Shown: positions 43,191 to 54,125 of the stretch, piece by piece | Position numbering within the stretch: position 1 is the stretch's first letter | Layout: the number at the start of each line of letters is the position of its first letter | Source of the DNA: Telmatactis stephensoni | Taxonomy: Eukaryota > Cnidaria > Anthozoa > Actiniaria > Isophelliidae | Direction: 5' to 3' | Length of the DNA stretch: 64,000 bases | Assembly (NCBI GenBank): GCA_029948255.1 | Contig: JALIZF010001669.1 | Coordinates: 434,001-498,000 of the forward strand | Notes under the pieces: generated by a model | Seen by the model: the letters and a program-made list of their open reading frames with translations, nothing else | What the model was told of the DNA's origin: nothing | Database searches by the model: none | Program-made: the position numbers and the translations under genes

Positions 43191-43600
43191 CTCACTATTC
43201 CAGAGAAAGGAAAAGGGGAAAAAGAAGGACAGAGAGGAAAGGGAGTGGGAAGTGAAAAGAGTGGCAAAGAAGAAAAGGAAATATTGATAGGGAGACAAGA
43301 GAAAGACAATATAGAACAAGAAATATAAATTGAGAAATAAGGAGTAAAAAAGACATGGAAGAAATGGAACTAAAAGAATAAAGAAAGAAAGGAAATTAGC
43401 AATATTGAGAGAGGGGCAATTAGAGGGAGGAAAGAAAAGAAAGACAGAGAGAGAGGAATAGGAAATATCAAGAGAGAAGTATAGGAAAAGAAAAGGAGAA
43501 AGAAAGGAAAAGGAAGAGCAGGAAAGGGTAGAAAAGGAAGAGATGGACAGTAGAGAAGGACATGAACATAGGAAGAGCAGGATGGCAAATGAAAGAGGTA
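43191..43600 (+). repeat. Purine-rich low-complexity tract
   Basis: GA-rich on the plus strand, similar in composition to the E/K/R repeat of the upstream gene but with stops in all plus frames. It may be a decayed extension of that repeat. Confidence 0.5.
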
Positions 43601-44289
43601 AATTTTATAACAGGCTCCATCAAGATGATGAAGATATAATAAAATAAAGAAAATAAGGAAAAGGCAACAAGAAATAAAATAAGATACGAATAATGAAAGT
43701 GGAAAATTAGACAAACAGGAAAACAAGAATTGAACATTAAGCTTATGTTAGCCGAGTACAATTAGATAACCCCAAATAACTAATACTGCAATTTTCATGA
43801 AAATAAAAGAATTTGCAAACTGTTAAGAACTTCTAACATTGAATAATTCATTTCAAAAATGTCTAAGCATATGAGTAAAGCAATTTCTACATCACCATAT
43901 GAGCTCACTTCCTCCGCCATCTTGTCTTAGTCGGTAATTAAGAAAAATCTCCCTCCCCTCCCTCCTTAAACAAAATGTAACGAAAGGCCCGCCGTTCGAA
44001 ACTTTGGAAGTCCGCAAATATATATATCGTTGGCCTTTTATTGATTTAGAAAACCATAAAATGCATGAAGTTTTAGGTTGCAAAAACATGCCACGAAATT
44101 GTACAAAAATATATAAAATTGTACAAAACATATAAAATAATTCTGCATTCGATACGTACTTTACCAGGAAAGATCCAAAAAGCAAAGAACGTATATTATG
44201 CGGTAGATAATTGATTAGTTAATTAGGTAATTAGGTCGATTTTCAGAAAATGCCAATTTCTATTTTTCATAAATTTCTTTCGTTTTTAT

Positions 44290-44560
44290 GAACTAAAATA
44301 AAAATGTGGGCTTCCTGTGTCAAAACTATTCAATCGAGGACGATATTCGGACCCGATATTCGGCATCAAATCGAGTACAATCTTTTGTCGGGATATCGAG
44401 GCCGATTAAATCGTCCGGTCCGTTTGGGGGCGATGAAGTTAGGGCCCGAAAAACCAAATCGCACCCGATTTTATTGGGTCATACATATATCGGGTCCGAT
44501 TACATATATCGCACCCGATCTTTTTTTTGAGTCTTAAAACATCGGGTCCGATGTCCAGAT
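44290..44560. repeat. Cluster of ACCCGAT/ATCGGGT words
   Basis: About eight copies of the word CCCGAT, TCGGGT or GGTCCGAT in both orientations, with TACATATATCG shared by two of them. More GC-rich than its surroundings. Not recognised. Confidence 0.5.
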
Positions 44561-44918
44561 ACATGAAGTGATCCCAATACTGATCCAAACAAACACAAGC
44601 CACATGGAAAAACGAGTCTGCTTGACCTTTTGGTTAGCGGTATCGATGGCCAATGCCGAGTGTGTTCGTAGACTCCATATTTATTGAAAACTTCTAAGAT
44701 TTTTTCATCGAAAGGAAATATCTGATGAAATTATAACCGCTGTTTAAAAAAGGTAGATATTTCTTAGAATATTTCATATTTTCGTCATGAAAAATGATTA
44801 AAATGAGTCAAGTAATCTTCGAGCCAATTCTGTATGTATTTCGTTCTCTCTTCGTGAACAACTTCGGCAAATCCGAATTACTTACACACTTACTGACACA
44901 CACAATGACATAATGGTA

Positions 44919-44950
44919 CTGGCTTGTATACAAGCCAGTACAAGCCAGTA
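44919..44950. repeat. Perfect palindrome
   Basis: TACTGGCTTGTA is followed directly by its own reverse complement TACAAGCCAGTA, then a further ACAAGCCAGTA copy. Confidence 0.7.
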
Positions 44951-45739
44951 ACCACAAAAAAAACATTAAGTTGCATATGTGCATATTTTACAGGTCATTG
45001 GGCACTGTACTGGCAAAGTGTTGAAATACACAAGCAGGAAGAAACATTGTAGGACTTGCTTCAATGCATGAAAAAAACATAAAAGGGTAATTTGAATATA
45101 TATTTTATAAATAAGCCATACTATTTTTATTATTAACCAAGTTGAACATGTTATAAAAACTAGAGGCAAAGAAGCATGACTGTAGAAGAAATGGGAGTTA
45201 GTGAATGCAACTCAAGGAGAAGAGTATGAATTAGGTAGAATTGTAATGATTTGTTGTTCAAATTGAATATTATTGTCCCAACAATAATGCTGATTTTTAA
45301 TGTTCCAATTTTGATAGGTGATATCACAAATGATGGTAACAGTACACTAATTGCCCATATCAATGACAAAGTAAAGAGAAAAAATTATAATTGGAAAGAT
45401 CTGAACCATACCAGATCTCTCACAAGCAGCTTATATCAACTCCAAAAAGTGCACAAGAAGTCATTGATAAGAAAGGTTACTTGGTTAACCTCTTACAAAA
45501 TGATTCAGCTATCTTCCACTTGTGGGCAATATACTTATTATGTCTATGCTTTCAGGTTATAGCCTACCTTGTACAATCCTTCAAAAAAGTTGTGAAGCAA
45601 AACAAAGATAATGAACAAGGTCTAAAAACTGGAATACAAGTAAGTATTATCAAATTTTAAACTATTTAGTCATGATCACTTGTATTAGAATTCATTGTTT
45701 ATTCTTTTATACCTTCATTCTTTCACCATATTTTGTCAA

Positions 45740-47830
45740 ATGGTGGGACCAAAACGCCAGACAAGCTGTTTTGGCTTTGGCCTGAATAAATCGAACCAGG
45801 TATTTGGCCCGCTTGGTCTCTTTTTCGAAGGTGCTGAGGAATCCCAGAAGACCTCATCCAACAACGATACCAGCAACATGGCTTTGCTGGTTTCAGCCAT
45901 CAGAAAACTCTCTTTTCGAGTACACACCATAAAACAAGAGCAAGATCACCTTAAAGATTGTATGAAGCAATCAAAGGATAATTCTACGCCACTTCTCCCC
46001 AGCACTTAAGAGGACCATCCTGTTGCTCATATCACGGCACCAGGCGACTCTGTGGCTTCAATCCCGGACCATGTTACATCAACTGAGAGAATAATACCAG
46101 AGAAATACATTAAAGCCATCCGTCGCGGTGAATACGTAGATTTTGGTGAATCACTCTCTGAATAGCCAACTTGGGTCACGCAACGACTCTAATACATTAC
46201 GTGCTTCAAATAAGAACTTTCATTTTAATTCAGCCTCGACGTCATAATTTAACATGGAATTCCGGTCATATCGTGGGCACAATAGATCAGCGGATTTCGT
46301 CATGTGAAAAACAAAAGCACGGGTTTTTTTTGCAAAGAAATAGCCTGAGGAAAAAATATATTTCCGGTTATAGTTTCTGAAACTTAAATTCTTACAAAAG
46401 CCCACATCAATCTATTAACTCCTACATCTCTCAGAACTTTCAGAATAAAAAATATATGCAAAACTTAAAATCTTACTTAAATCTTAATCTTTCCTTTTCG
46501 ATCATTTTCATACCACGAATAATCACAAACTTCCCCATACATCTTCTTATAGTGAGCGTAAATCCGAATATTTCAAGGATGATCATCTTTGACCAGTTAT
46601 CACAATCAAAATTGCCCAAAATAGATTTGCGCAGTAGACATTATCATCTTTCCTCTAAAACAAATTAATCAGCTGGTCCTATATGATAAACCTTTCCTTT
46701 TTGCTTTTAAATTTATTCCTTTTGCGTTTTTATTGCCAAACTGTCAAAACTACACATATTAAAAGCAACATATCTCTAAATCGAAAACGTGAACGTTTTT
46801 TGCGTAGTTGGATTCATAAAATATGGTGGTTATATGTCACCAATATTAAATTTGAAGCAAATAGGTGAAATCTTTATTCGTTCATTTCACTTCCAAAACG
46901 CTTCAAGCTGAGTATTCGTTGATTTGCATGCATTTATTGAAGCATCAAAGTTTATGGATATATGTATTTTTTTAAATAATTCAAAAACGATGTCCATAAT
47001 TCCCGGCCATGTCAACAATTTTGATGATTGGATATTTCCTGAATTGTACGATTCCCTCAATCAATATCACCAAACTAGTCAATTGGCCAACCGGAAATTC
47101 CTATGGCAAGCCGTGTATAAGTATGATATCCGCTTCCACTCGCAGCTGGCCTCTCGACACTCCACCAAATTTGCCTCCATCAACACTTCGCTATATACCA
47201 CTACACTTGACGAAACCCGCCTAAAGAAAGATGTTCACCAGTGTCGTTGTAAAGATTTCTCACACATGGTAAAGAACTTTTCCTTTACTGCAGGGGACCT
47301 GGTGGCGAAGGGTCCACAAAAAAGCGCCCTGTTGAGTCAGACAACAAAGACGTGTGGAAATGGCAAAAGTGGTACACAACATCTAATCAGGAAGGCTGTA
47401 ACCTCTTCCAAAGGGGAGCTTGTCAACACAGTGACAAGTGTAAATGCACACACATATGCCAAAGATGTTGTGGTGCCCACAAAATGGCAGATTGTTCACA
47501 CTCTGCCTGACATGGTGTCTCCCTTCGATGTCTCAATATGGAAAATGGCCCTGATAAATCACCCGGACTTGACTTTTCTCTCTCGATTACTATATGGCAC
47601 AGTGTTCACATTGGATTTGAAGGAATTCGTCATTTCTTTGTTAATCAGAATCACTTCTCTGCCACAGAGAACCCCACTGACGTTATTACGGAAATACCTC
47701 GCGAACTTGAACTCGGGCAAAAGGTCGGGCCTTACCTCGCTCCTGCAGTTCCTTTACGTGTCACTACGATACCCTCGGCCAGGCCATTGCCATACTTTGC
47801 ACCTTTGGGCCCGAGGCCCAAATGACTAAC
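45740..47830 (+). pseudogene. DIRS/Ngaro-like retrotransposon fragment 1 (gag and start of RT)
   Basis: Frame 2 at 45740-46164 reads FGPLGLFFEG, MALLVSAIRKLSFRV and IIPEKYIKAIRRGEYVDFGESL, with a TAA at 46007-46009; this is the gag N-terminus seen in DIRS-type elements. Unrelated AT-rich DNA follows. Frame 1 at 46990-47260 gives IFPELYDSLNQYHQ, FLWQAVYKYDIRFHSQLA and VHQCRCKDFSH. Frame 0 at 47390-47825 gives a zinc cluster (GCNLFQRGACQHSDKCKCTHICQRCCGAHKMADCSH), then GIRHFFVNQNHFSATENP and RELELGQKVGPYLAP, the segment before the reverse transcriptase. Multiple frameshifts; no recombinase left. Confidence 0.65.
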
Positions 47831-49429
47831 CTTCACTTGCACACGTGTTCCGTCACATACTGGTTAATAAAGACGACTGGGAGCTACTAGGCACAATATG
47901 GCCAGTCGAACGCAATGGAGAGACAGCTTACAGCTTACTTCATTGACATGTTTCTTCCCATCGGCAGCTCTTCAGCATTATTTCTTCCTTTCTCAGATGC
48001 CCTCGCCCTAACACTTTAATACAACTTTTATTAATCAATACCTCTTACAAACACTTTCTCAAAGTATAATAACTTTACCTTTGTACAACAGCAGCTGAAT
48101 AGTTGTTGCCCAATGCTTGTACTTGAAAAAAAAAATCTACTCTAAATGTCAATACATAAACACTTTGGTATATAAGCTCTATTTGATTTGTGGTGTGGAT
48201 GTTTGAGGGCTTTTATGACCATTTACCCGTGCTGTTCGGTAGGCTTTGGGCCTCAGGAACAATGTTCTTTTTTTGAAATAGTTGTATATGGGAGGCTTGC
48301 TATGATGATAATAAAAGCTCATTGAGATGGGAATATTGATTTATTGAATAACAACACACACAAAAAAAAAATATGTAAGGATTCGAAAATGCAGACAGAT
48401 TTAGAGCACGCAAGTAGACAAGAACAACAGAGAAGTGTTAATTAGAGTATGTTCTGATCAGTCACGGCTCTATTCCTTTTCTTACAATACTGTTCTCGAG
48501 AACCGTATTAACTTTCCTTTCATCCGCCATTTGACAGCATGTGACCAGTTGTTGCAAAAGGCCTATTGACACAAGAAGTATATAAATGGCCAAACAATAT
48601 TAAAATTGGAGTGTTATCTTTAAACTCCACTTAAGACTATTTTTTATACTTTCTTACACATTATATTGTACACTTTCTTTGTTCCCCAGTTTATGAAAAC
48701 AACTCTAAGGCCCCAATTACATGACAACTTTCAGCCTGGCGAGGAAAGTTTATCACAATTTAGATAGTGAAGAAGAATTAGGGAGAACGAATCACTATGA
48801 CATATGTCACGTTTGATACTATTTTAAGAACTAGTTTGACTTAACCAAGATCATTTTCGAATTTGTTTGTTCTCTGTTTGCCCTTTTTCTCAAGTTTAAA
48901 CTCTTTTCATCAACAAGCGTTATTCACCCTTTTCCCTCCATTGTGATCTTACGGGGGCCTAATACGCAAAATTCCTTCTCTTACCTAATCTTCTCTTGAA
49001 TAATTCATTGCATTGATATCACATAATCATAAATTTAGTTAAATATTATTTTCAAGCACAAATAAAACCAACCCGCCAATGGCAAAGTAACTCGTGGATT
49101 GACCCCGGATTGACCGATAAAAATGACCACAGGAAGCCCAAAAACTAAATCTTAGTTAAATAAAATATATATCAATTAGCTGAAGCAATTTATATATTTT
49201 TCATTATAGATCATTGCTCTCACAAATTTAAACATTAAGATTGGGTCCACCTGTAAAGTATTTAAAAGAATTTTTAAATAGTCAGTTAAATATTAATAAT
49301 ATGAGCTAATGTAATTTCTTTATCGAAAAAGAATAGATTTGGGTAGCAAAGAACAAAAAAAGATATTGAAACAAAAGAAGAAGAAGAAAAAAGAAAAAGA
49401 AAAAGAAAAAAAATACTAGTTAAAATGTC
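47831..49429. other. Non-coding interval
   Basis: No recognisable gene. GTTTATGAAAACxACTCTAA at about 48690 is also found at about 22550, so a small shared repeat may be present. Confidence 0.35.
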
Positions 49430-49505
49430 AGATCTGGGCATTGAACTTGATACCCCTGGCTCGGCAGTCAACAACGCTAACCATTTGACCATGGAGCTAT
49501 TTACA
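49425..49505 (-). repeat. tRNA-like sequence, probably SINE head or tRNA pseudogene
   Basis: On the minus strand: AGCTCCATGGTCAAATGGTTAGCG (A-box like), GACTGCCGAGCC, and AAGTTCAATGCCC (degenerate B box), followed by an A/T-rich tail. Stems do not pair well enough for a functional tRNA. Confidence 0.45.
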
Positions 49506-50141
49506 ATTGAGAGTCTTGTTTTGTATATATATTATTTATTTAGAGCTGTATCCATGTAACATATAAAAGAAGTTTCTCTGTGTACCAAATGTCGCTATGA
49601 ATATAATAAATTACTCCATAAAAGAACTCTTAAGCTTGATAGCCACCAAACATAAACTCAAGATGCATTTTTGGTGCCGTTTTCGTAGCGAGACCGTAGC
49701 GGTTCCACTCACGGCCAGTTTCAGCAGGCTCACAGTTGGTACTCAAATATGATTTCGTTTGCTTTTTATTTCACCATTTACTCTCGTGCTGATAGAGTAC
49801 AAACTATAAAATGCTTGGATGACTCATTCATGTTGGACTTGCGACGATTTTTGTTGCTTGACGACAGCGACAAAGTCCATTCAGAATGGTTTCATCCGAG
49901 TATCGAACAGCTCAAAGGAGATGCAATCGATGAAAATTAGTAAAATTATTCCAAACTGCATGAGGGAGCTGAGAGTAGTTCAATACAAAATGTGGCAAGG
50001 ATACGAAATTACCTATTAGCATTTTTGACTAACATCCGACACATACAATCTTCGCGGATTGTGGACCCGTGTAGACATGTCAGTAGAACACGAGGTAAGT
50101 CGAGGGTCATATTAAAAATATGTATTATCGAGCCGAGATAC

Positions 50142-50333
50142 ATTACGTTCAAAGTTTCTCGTCAAAGTCCTCAAGTACTATACTGATCGTCGAAAATTAT
50201 TAAAACGGAAGTTAGCACCGTATTGTACACAAATCTAAAACAGTTACATTACGTTCAAAGTTTCTCGACAAAGTCCTCGAGTACTATCCATACTGAAAAT
50301 TATTAGAACGGAAGTTAGCACCGTATCTTATTA
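50142..50333 (+). repeat. 105-bp tandem duplication
   Basis: CATTACGTTCAAAGTTTCTC starts at 50142 and again at 50247. Both copies share GTCCTCxAGTACTAT and ACGGAAGTTAGCACCGTAT. Confidence 0.85.
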
Positions 50334-51111
50334 TCGGGAATAGTGGAAGTAAAGTTTCACAAGGCAACAGATAGATTGAATAGTGCCATTTCATGTTGTC
50401 ATACACGAAGTAGTAAGTCTCATTTGCATATTCGACCCCTCACAATAACTCATGGATTTGCAATACACAAGTTAAAAACCGTAGAGTGTATACATTTCAT
50501 AATTGTTAGGAAATGAGCTCTTTTTAAAATAATTTTATAACTACCTGGAACTTATAGAAATTAATCCTCAGTTACATTCTGTAATTTCAATGTAACTTCT
50601 AAAACACCATTCAAGCAAGCTAAAGTACATGTAAACTAATAATCGTATTAGGTTTAATTACCTTTGTCCAACCTGCATGATCTTATCTTTGGCAATGAAA
50701 TTACTCTGAGCTTAGAACATGCCGTTACAATTTTTTGTTGATAACTAACAACATATAAACATGTGCGTTTTAAAATTAGAAGTACAAATTATTACTTATT
50801 AAACGCCTTTGGCACCTTTGCAATACCTGATTAACAATAAGTAACAACATATCAGCTGACTGCTTTTTGTTAGATAAGATCAAATTAAGAGCTGGTTGAG
50901 TTTATATCAACTTTATATGAGTGCAGTAACGGATGAAGTCTGATGCTATCCCATAATGACCAAGCAGACGAGGTAAATTATAACCTTATTATATGGCTTT
51001 TTAAAATTTCTTTCTTGTCTTTTCTTTTCTGATAATTGTTATCCAGTTTACAAATGTGCACGGTCTATAGGCCCAGTAATGGAACTATTCTGATGTAGTT
51101 CTCTTCTCTAG

Positions 51112-51301
51112 AAGCGAACCATCTGCCAAATATTCAGACTTCCAAAAAGAGATGAAAGTCTATCTAAGGGATCTGGAAGAAAAAGGGGAAGTAACAAGGA
51201 TTATTGAGGAGTCTAAGAAGGTTGTCAAAACTTTGCCGAGATCACTTAAAGGCAGGAAGATGGGGCACTTCGATCATGCTTCAGAAATAAAGCATTTTTG
51301 A
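51112..51301 (+). CDS. Candidate terminal exon, unidentified
   Basis: Preceded by a pyrimidine tract and CTAG acceptor, open for 62 codons to TGA: EPSAKYSDFQKEMKVYL, EEKGEVTRIIEESKKVV, KTLPRSLKGRKMGHF. Helical and charged. No upstream exon could be linked, and no family is recognised. Confidence 0.35.
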
Positions 51302-51839
51302 TTCACCGTCCAACTTAACAAATGACCAACTGGACTGACTGCAAACAAAGTTCTTCATTCACATCTAATTTCTTTGAGGAAAAGACTCTCATGCACGTTT
51401 GCTCTGCAACTTGTTGCGTTGCAATGACAACAAGCTAATGAACATTGTTATTATGATGAACTTAAAATTGAATGGTCACGGAACACGCTTTTGTTAGGCA
51501 AATTTCTTCCATTTGAGAACAAGATAATAAGCGATTGACTATTTTGATATCCTGAGAGACCAGGAAACTCTAAACTTCAATATACCAAATCGCTGATCAT
51601 TATTTTTACCCCTAAGAGATACGAGGAGCATACCCGATCCTTTTACAATGGACATCGGATGCACATATTGGCTATTCCTCTGTTGGCATTCACACTCACT
51701 GCCTCTATATAGATATTAGATATTTTACATTAAATATGTTGCATACATCGTTCAACACACACATTGATTTTTGCTGAGGGAGGGACAACCGGAGAAAAAT
51801 CCCTCATGGCATGGTAGAGAACAAAACATCAAACAAATT

Positions 51840-51905
51840 CAATCTGATGCTCGAGCCGGGATTCAAACCCGGACCACAGCGGTGAATGGCCAGTGCCAAC
51901 AATGC
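51840..51905 (-). repeat. tRNA-derived SINE-like fragment
   Basis: On the minus strand: GGCACTGGCCATTCACCGCTGTGGTCCGGGTTTGAATCCCGGCTCGAGCATC, with an excellent B box (GGGTTTGAATCCC). No full cloverleaf. Probably part of a tRNA-derived SINE. Confidence 0.5.
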
Positions 51906-52239
51906 CAAACATAGATCAATAAATAGATAAACATTAATTTTAAAAATGCCATATACATACGCCACTATTAAGGACCTGTTTGGTCACTGGCTATTAGCTG
52001 CAGACTTTTTCTCCTGAACTAGGAAAACACAGCAACCATCACGTCTTCAAGCACTTGTTAGTCGTTTCACTGACAAGCAGCAAGTTTTTGGATAAAGCTT
52101 CGGTGACATTTGCTTTGAAATCATCAATCTCCCATCGTCACTCACTCATTCCTATAATGATTAGTTTTTTCTATTTTCTAGTTCTCGTCCTATAAAGCTG
52201 CAAGGGGGAAGAAGTCCTTTACTTTATTTTGTTCTGTTT

Positions 52240-52370
52240 TGCATTGCTTTTTTTTAGTTGTTCTGTTTTTTCTTAATTTTCTTTCCTTTTCTTTTCATTT
52301 TTTCTTTCTTTTTTTCTTTTTCTTTTTCTTTCTTTCTTTCTTTTTTATTTTTTTTTTGGACGTGCAACTT
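52240..52370. repeat. T-rich low-complexity tract
   Basis: TTTTC and TTTCT runs; ORFs of poly-F or poly-K across it are artefacts. Confidence 0.8.
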
Positions 52371-52881
52371 AGAATATGGATCGGGGTCCATCATGATGGA
52401 AAGCACTTGTCGAGAGTACTTGACGACGCCAGTTAGATTAAGAACAAGCAGAACTGTCATTTCATGCCAAAACCATTATTTATCGTTACAAGTAACGGGA
52501 AACAACATTGCACGTGCCTGTGATGAGGTTTACATATGATTATAACATTACTGATTGTTAGTTGAGTGTCCTTTATCAGATGTATTAACAGGATCATAGA
52601 ATGTTGCTGTGTTATATAGAAAGGCATCAAATAACCTCTCTCTTTTGAATCACAAATCTCGAGCAGCCATGAGTTCTGCCAGCAGTGTGAGCGCTAGCGA
52701 TTCAAGCTCTTCCGCTTAGAGCCATTGTAGTAGGACTACGGGTAGAACTTATAAGAGAACGTTCATCTTACTAAGAAAGGGTATGGCCTGCATACAGTGC
52801 AAAGGAAACTTTGATGCTCTCGAGAAAGCAGGCAGAGTGAGAGAAGTCAGGTTTGCAAAAACCTTCTCTAGAACACAGCTG

Positions 52882-53567
52882 CTCAAGTATATTAAGGCTT
52901 GACTTAGGCCCGATTTTCGAAAATATAGGTTTTAAAATGATCGTGGTCTGTTGTTTATCAGAATCTTTAAAAAAAATCATACATTTTGTCGAATATACAT
53001 GAGTCGAAACTTTATGTGAGATTTTAAACTTTGAGGGAGTGTCACGTGACATATTACAAAGAATTATTTTATTGGAATTTTTGATTACAAATGGGGTACA
53101 CAAGGATTTCTTCGATTTAAACAATTTATATCTTATTTTATTTCTTTTTTTATGCTCTTTCCGACAACGTCTTTTAATATTGAAAAAATACTCTGTGGAA
53201 AGAGATATTTTAGAAAAGAGGTCACGTGACCTAACATGAAAATATGTTTTTTCCTAATATCTTTTTTCCCAAAAGTGATGGACACGATTAAAAGACGGCA
53301 TCATATACCTAAGCCAAATGCCTAATAACAATGTGAATTTCAGTGAGATAGGTTAAGGTTCTGTGTACCCCATTTTCAAAAAAACGTTTTTGTAGCCTTA
53401 AGGTCACGTGACCAATGAATTGAAAAAAAATTACTATGAAAGTCTTCATAATGTGGATCTACATCATCTCCCAAGAAATCTTTGCGATATCTTTAAACCT
53501 CCGTGTTTTATGAGCGAAAATGGTTACTTCCTAATTTGCATAATAGTCAAGCCTTAATACACTTGAG
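52882..53567. mobile_element. MITE-like element with three GTCACGTGAC palindromes
   Basis: A 23-bp inverted end (TTAAGGCTTGACT core, 52882-52904 and 53545-53567) bounds a 686-bp non-coding segment. GTCACGTGAC is present at 53041-53050, 53221-53230 and 53403-53412. AAATGGGGTACACA near 53089 is mirrored at about 53362. A TA next to the core at each end may be the target site. Confidence 0.65.
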
Positions 53568-53852
53568 TGGGGGATTGTTTGAACTTGCACATGTCATGCT
53601 TGAAAGAGATACCTCTTGAAGAGTAAGTTGTCTTGCAAAGTTGAGTTTATTGTTTGCACATTATAATTAGAAAGCTGTGATATCAACTGTTTATGATATC
53701 TCTTTTGTTTGTAGATTACGGGTCATGAAATCAACTTCGAGAGGGAGGAAGCACATTCGGGGAAGTTTCCCAGGGACTTTGTAGTGCCCAAGAACTGATT
53801 GACAGAATGAAGCCATCGAAAAGCAAGAGGGTTTTCTTCAAGCACAAAAAAA

Positions 53853-54125
53853 CTAAAGGTAGGTCATGGATAAACAATTAGATGCACGATGAAAAAGAAG
53901 GAAATTTTCTGAAATGCTCAATACTCTTTGGCCAATATTGCTGACAACCCATGCAACTGCAGTGTCATCCTTGCCACAAGGAGCTCCATCACCACCTAGA
54001 GCTACATAAAAAGTATCGGGATCACCAAAATTTAAAATACCATAGTCATTATTGAGATAAAAAGTATGATTACTTACACCATCTACCTTTGCCTTGTCAT
54101 CCAAATCACCACAAAGGATTTTTCG
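53853..54125 (-). pseudogene. Fragment of an uncharacterised element-like protein
   Basis: Open frame reading GDPDTFYVALGGDGAPCGKDDTAVAWVVS followed by NIGQRVLSISENFLLF. I recall the (V/I)GGDGAPxGKDD motif followed by SFLN or SNxG from large multicopy invertebrate proteins of unknown function. Only one segment of about 85 codons remains, with no flanking homology. Confidence 0.4.

Noticed and set aside
43892..44185. Minus-strand ORF, and a nearby ATGGCGGAGGAAG start
   Set aside because: The start context is good, but the frame ends without a donor or a recognisable domain.
44304..44537. Two overlapping plus-strand ORFs across the ACCCGAT cluster
   Set aside because: Both frames are open by composition; no homology recognised.
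45251..45660. Overlapping plus-strand ORFs of about 90-100 codons
   Set aside because: No domain, no paired splice sites, mutually overlapping frames.
49425..49505. Functional tRNA gene
   Set aside because: A and B boxes are visible but the anticodon and acceptor stems do not pair.
52239..52539. Phe-rich and Lys-rich ORFs
   Set aside because: Low-complexity T tract.
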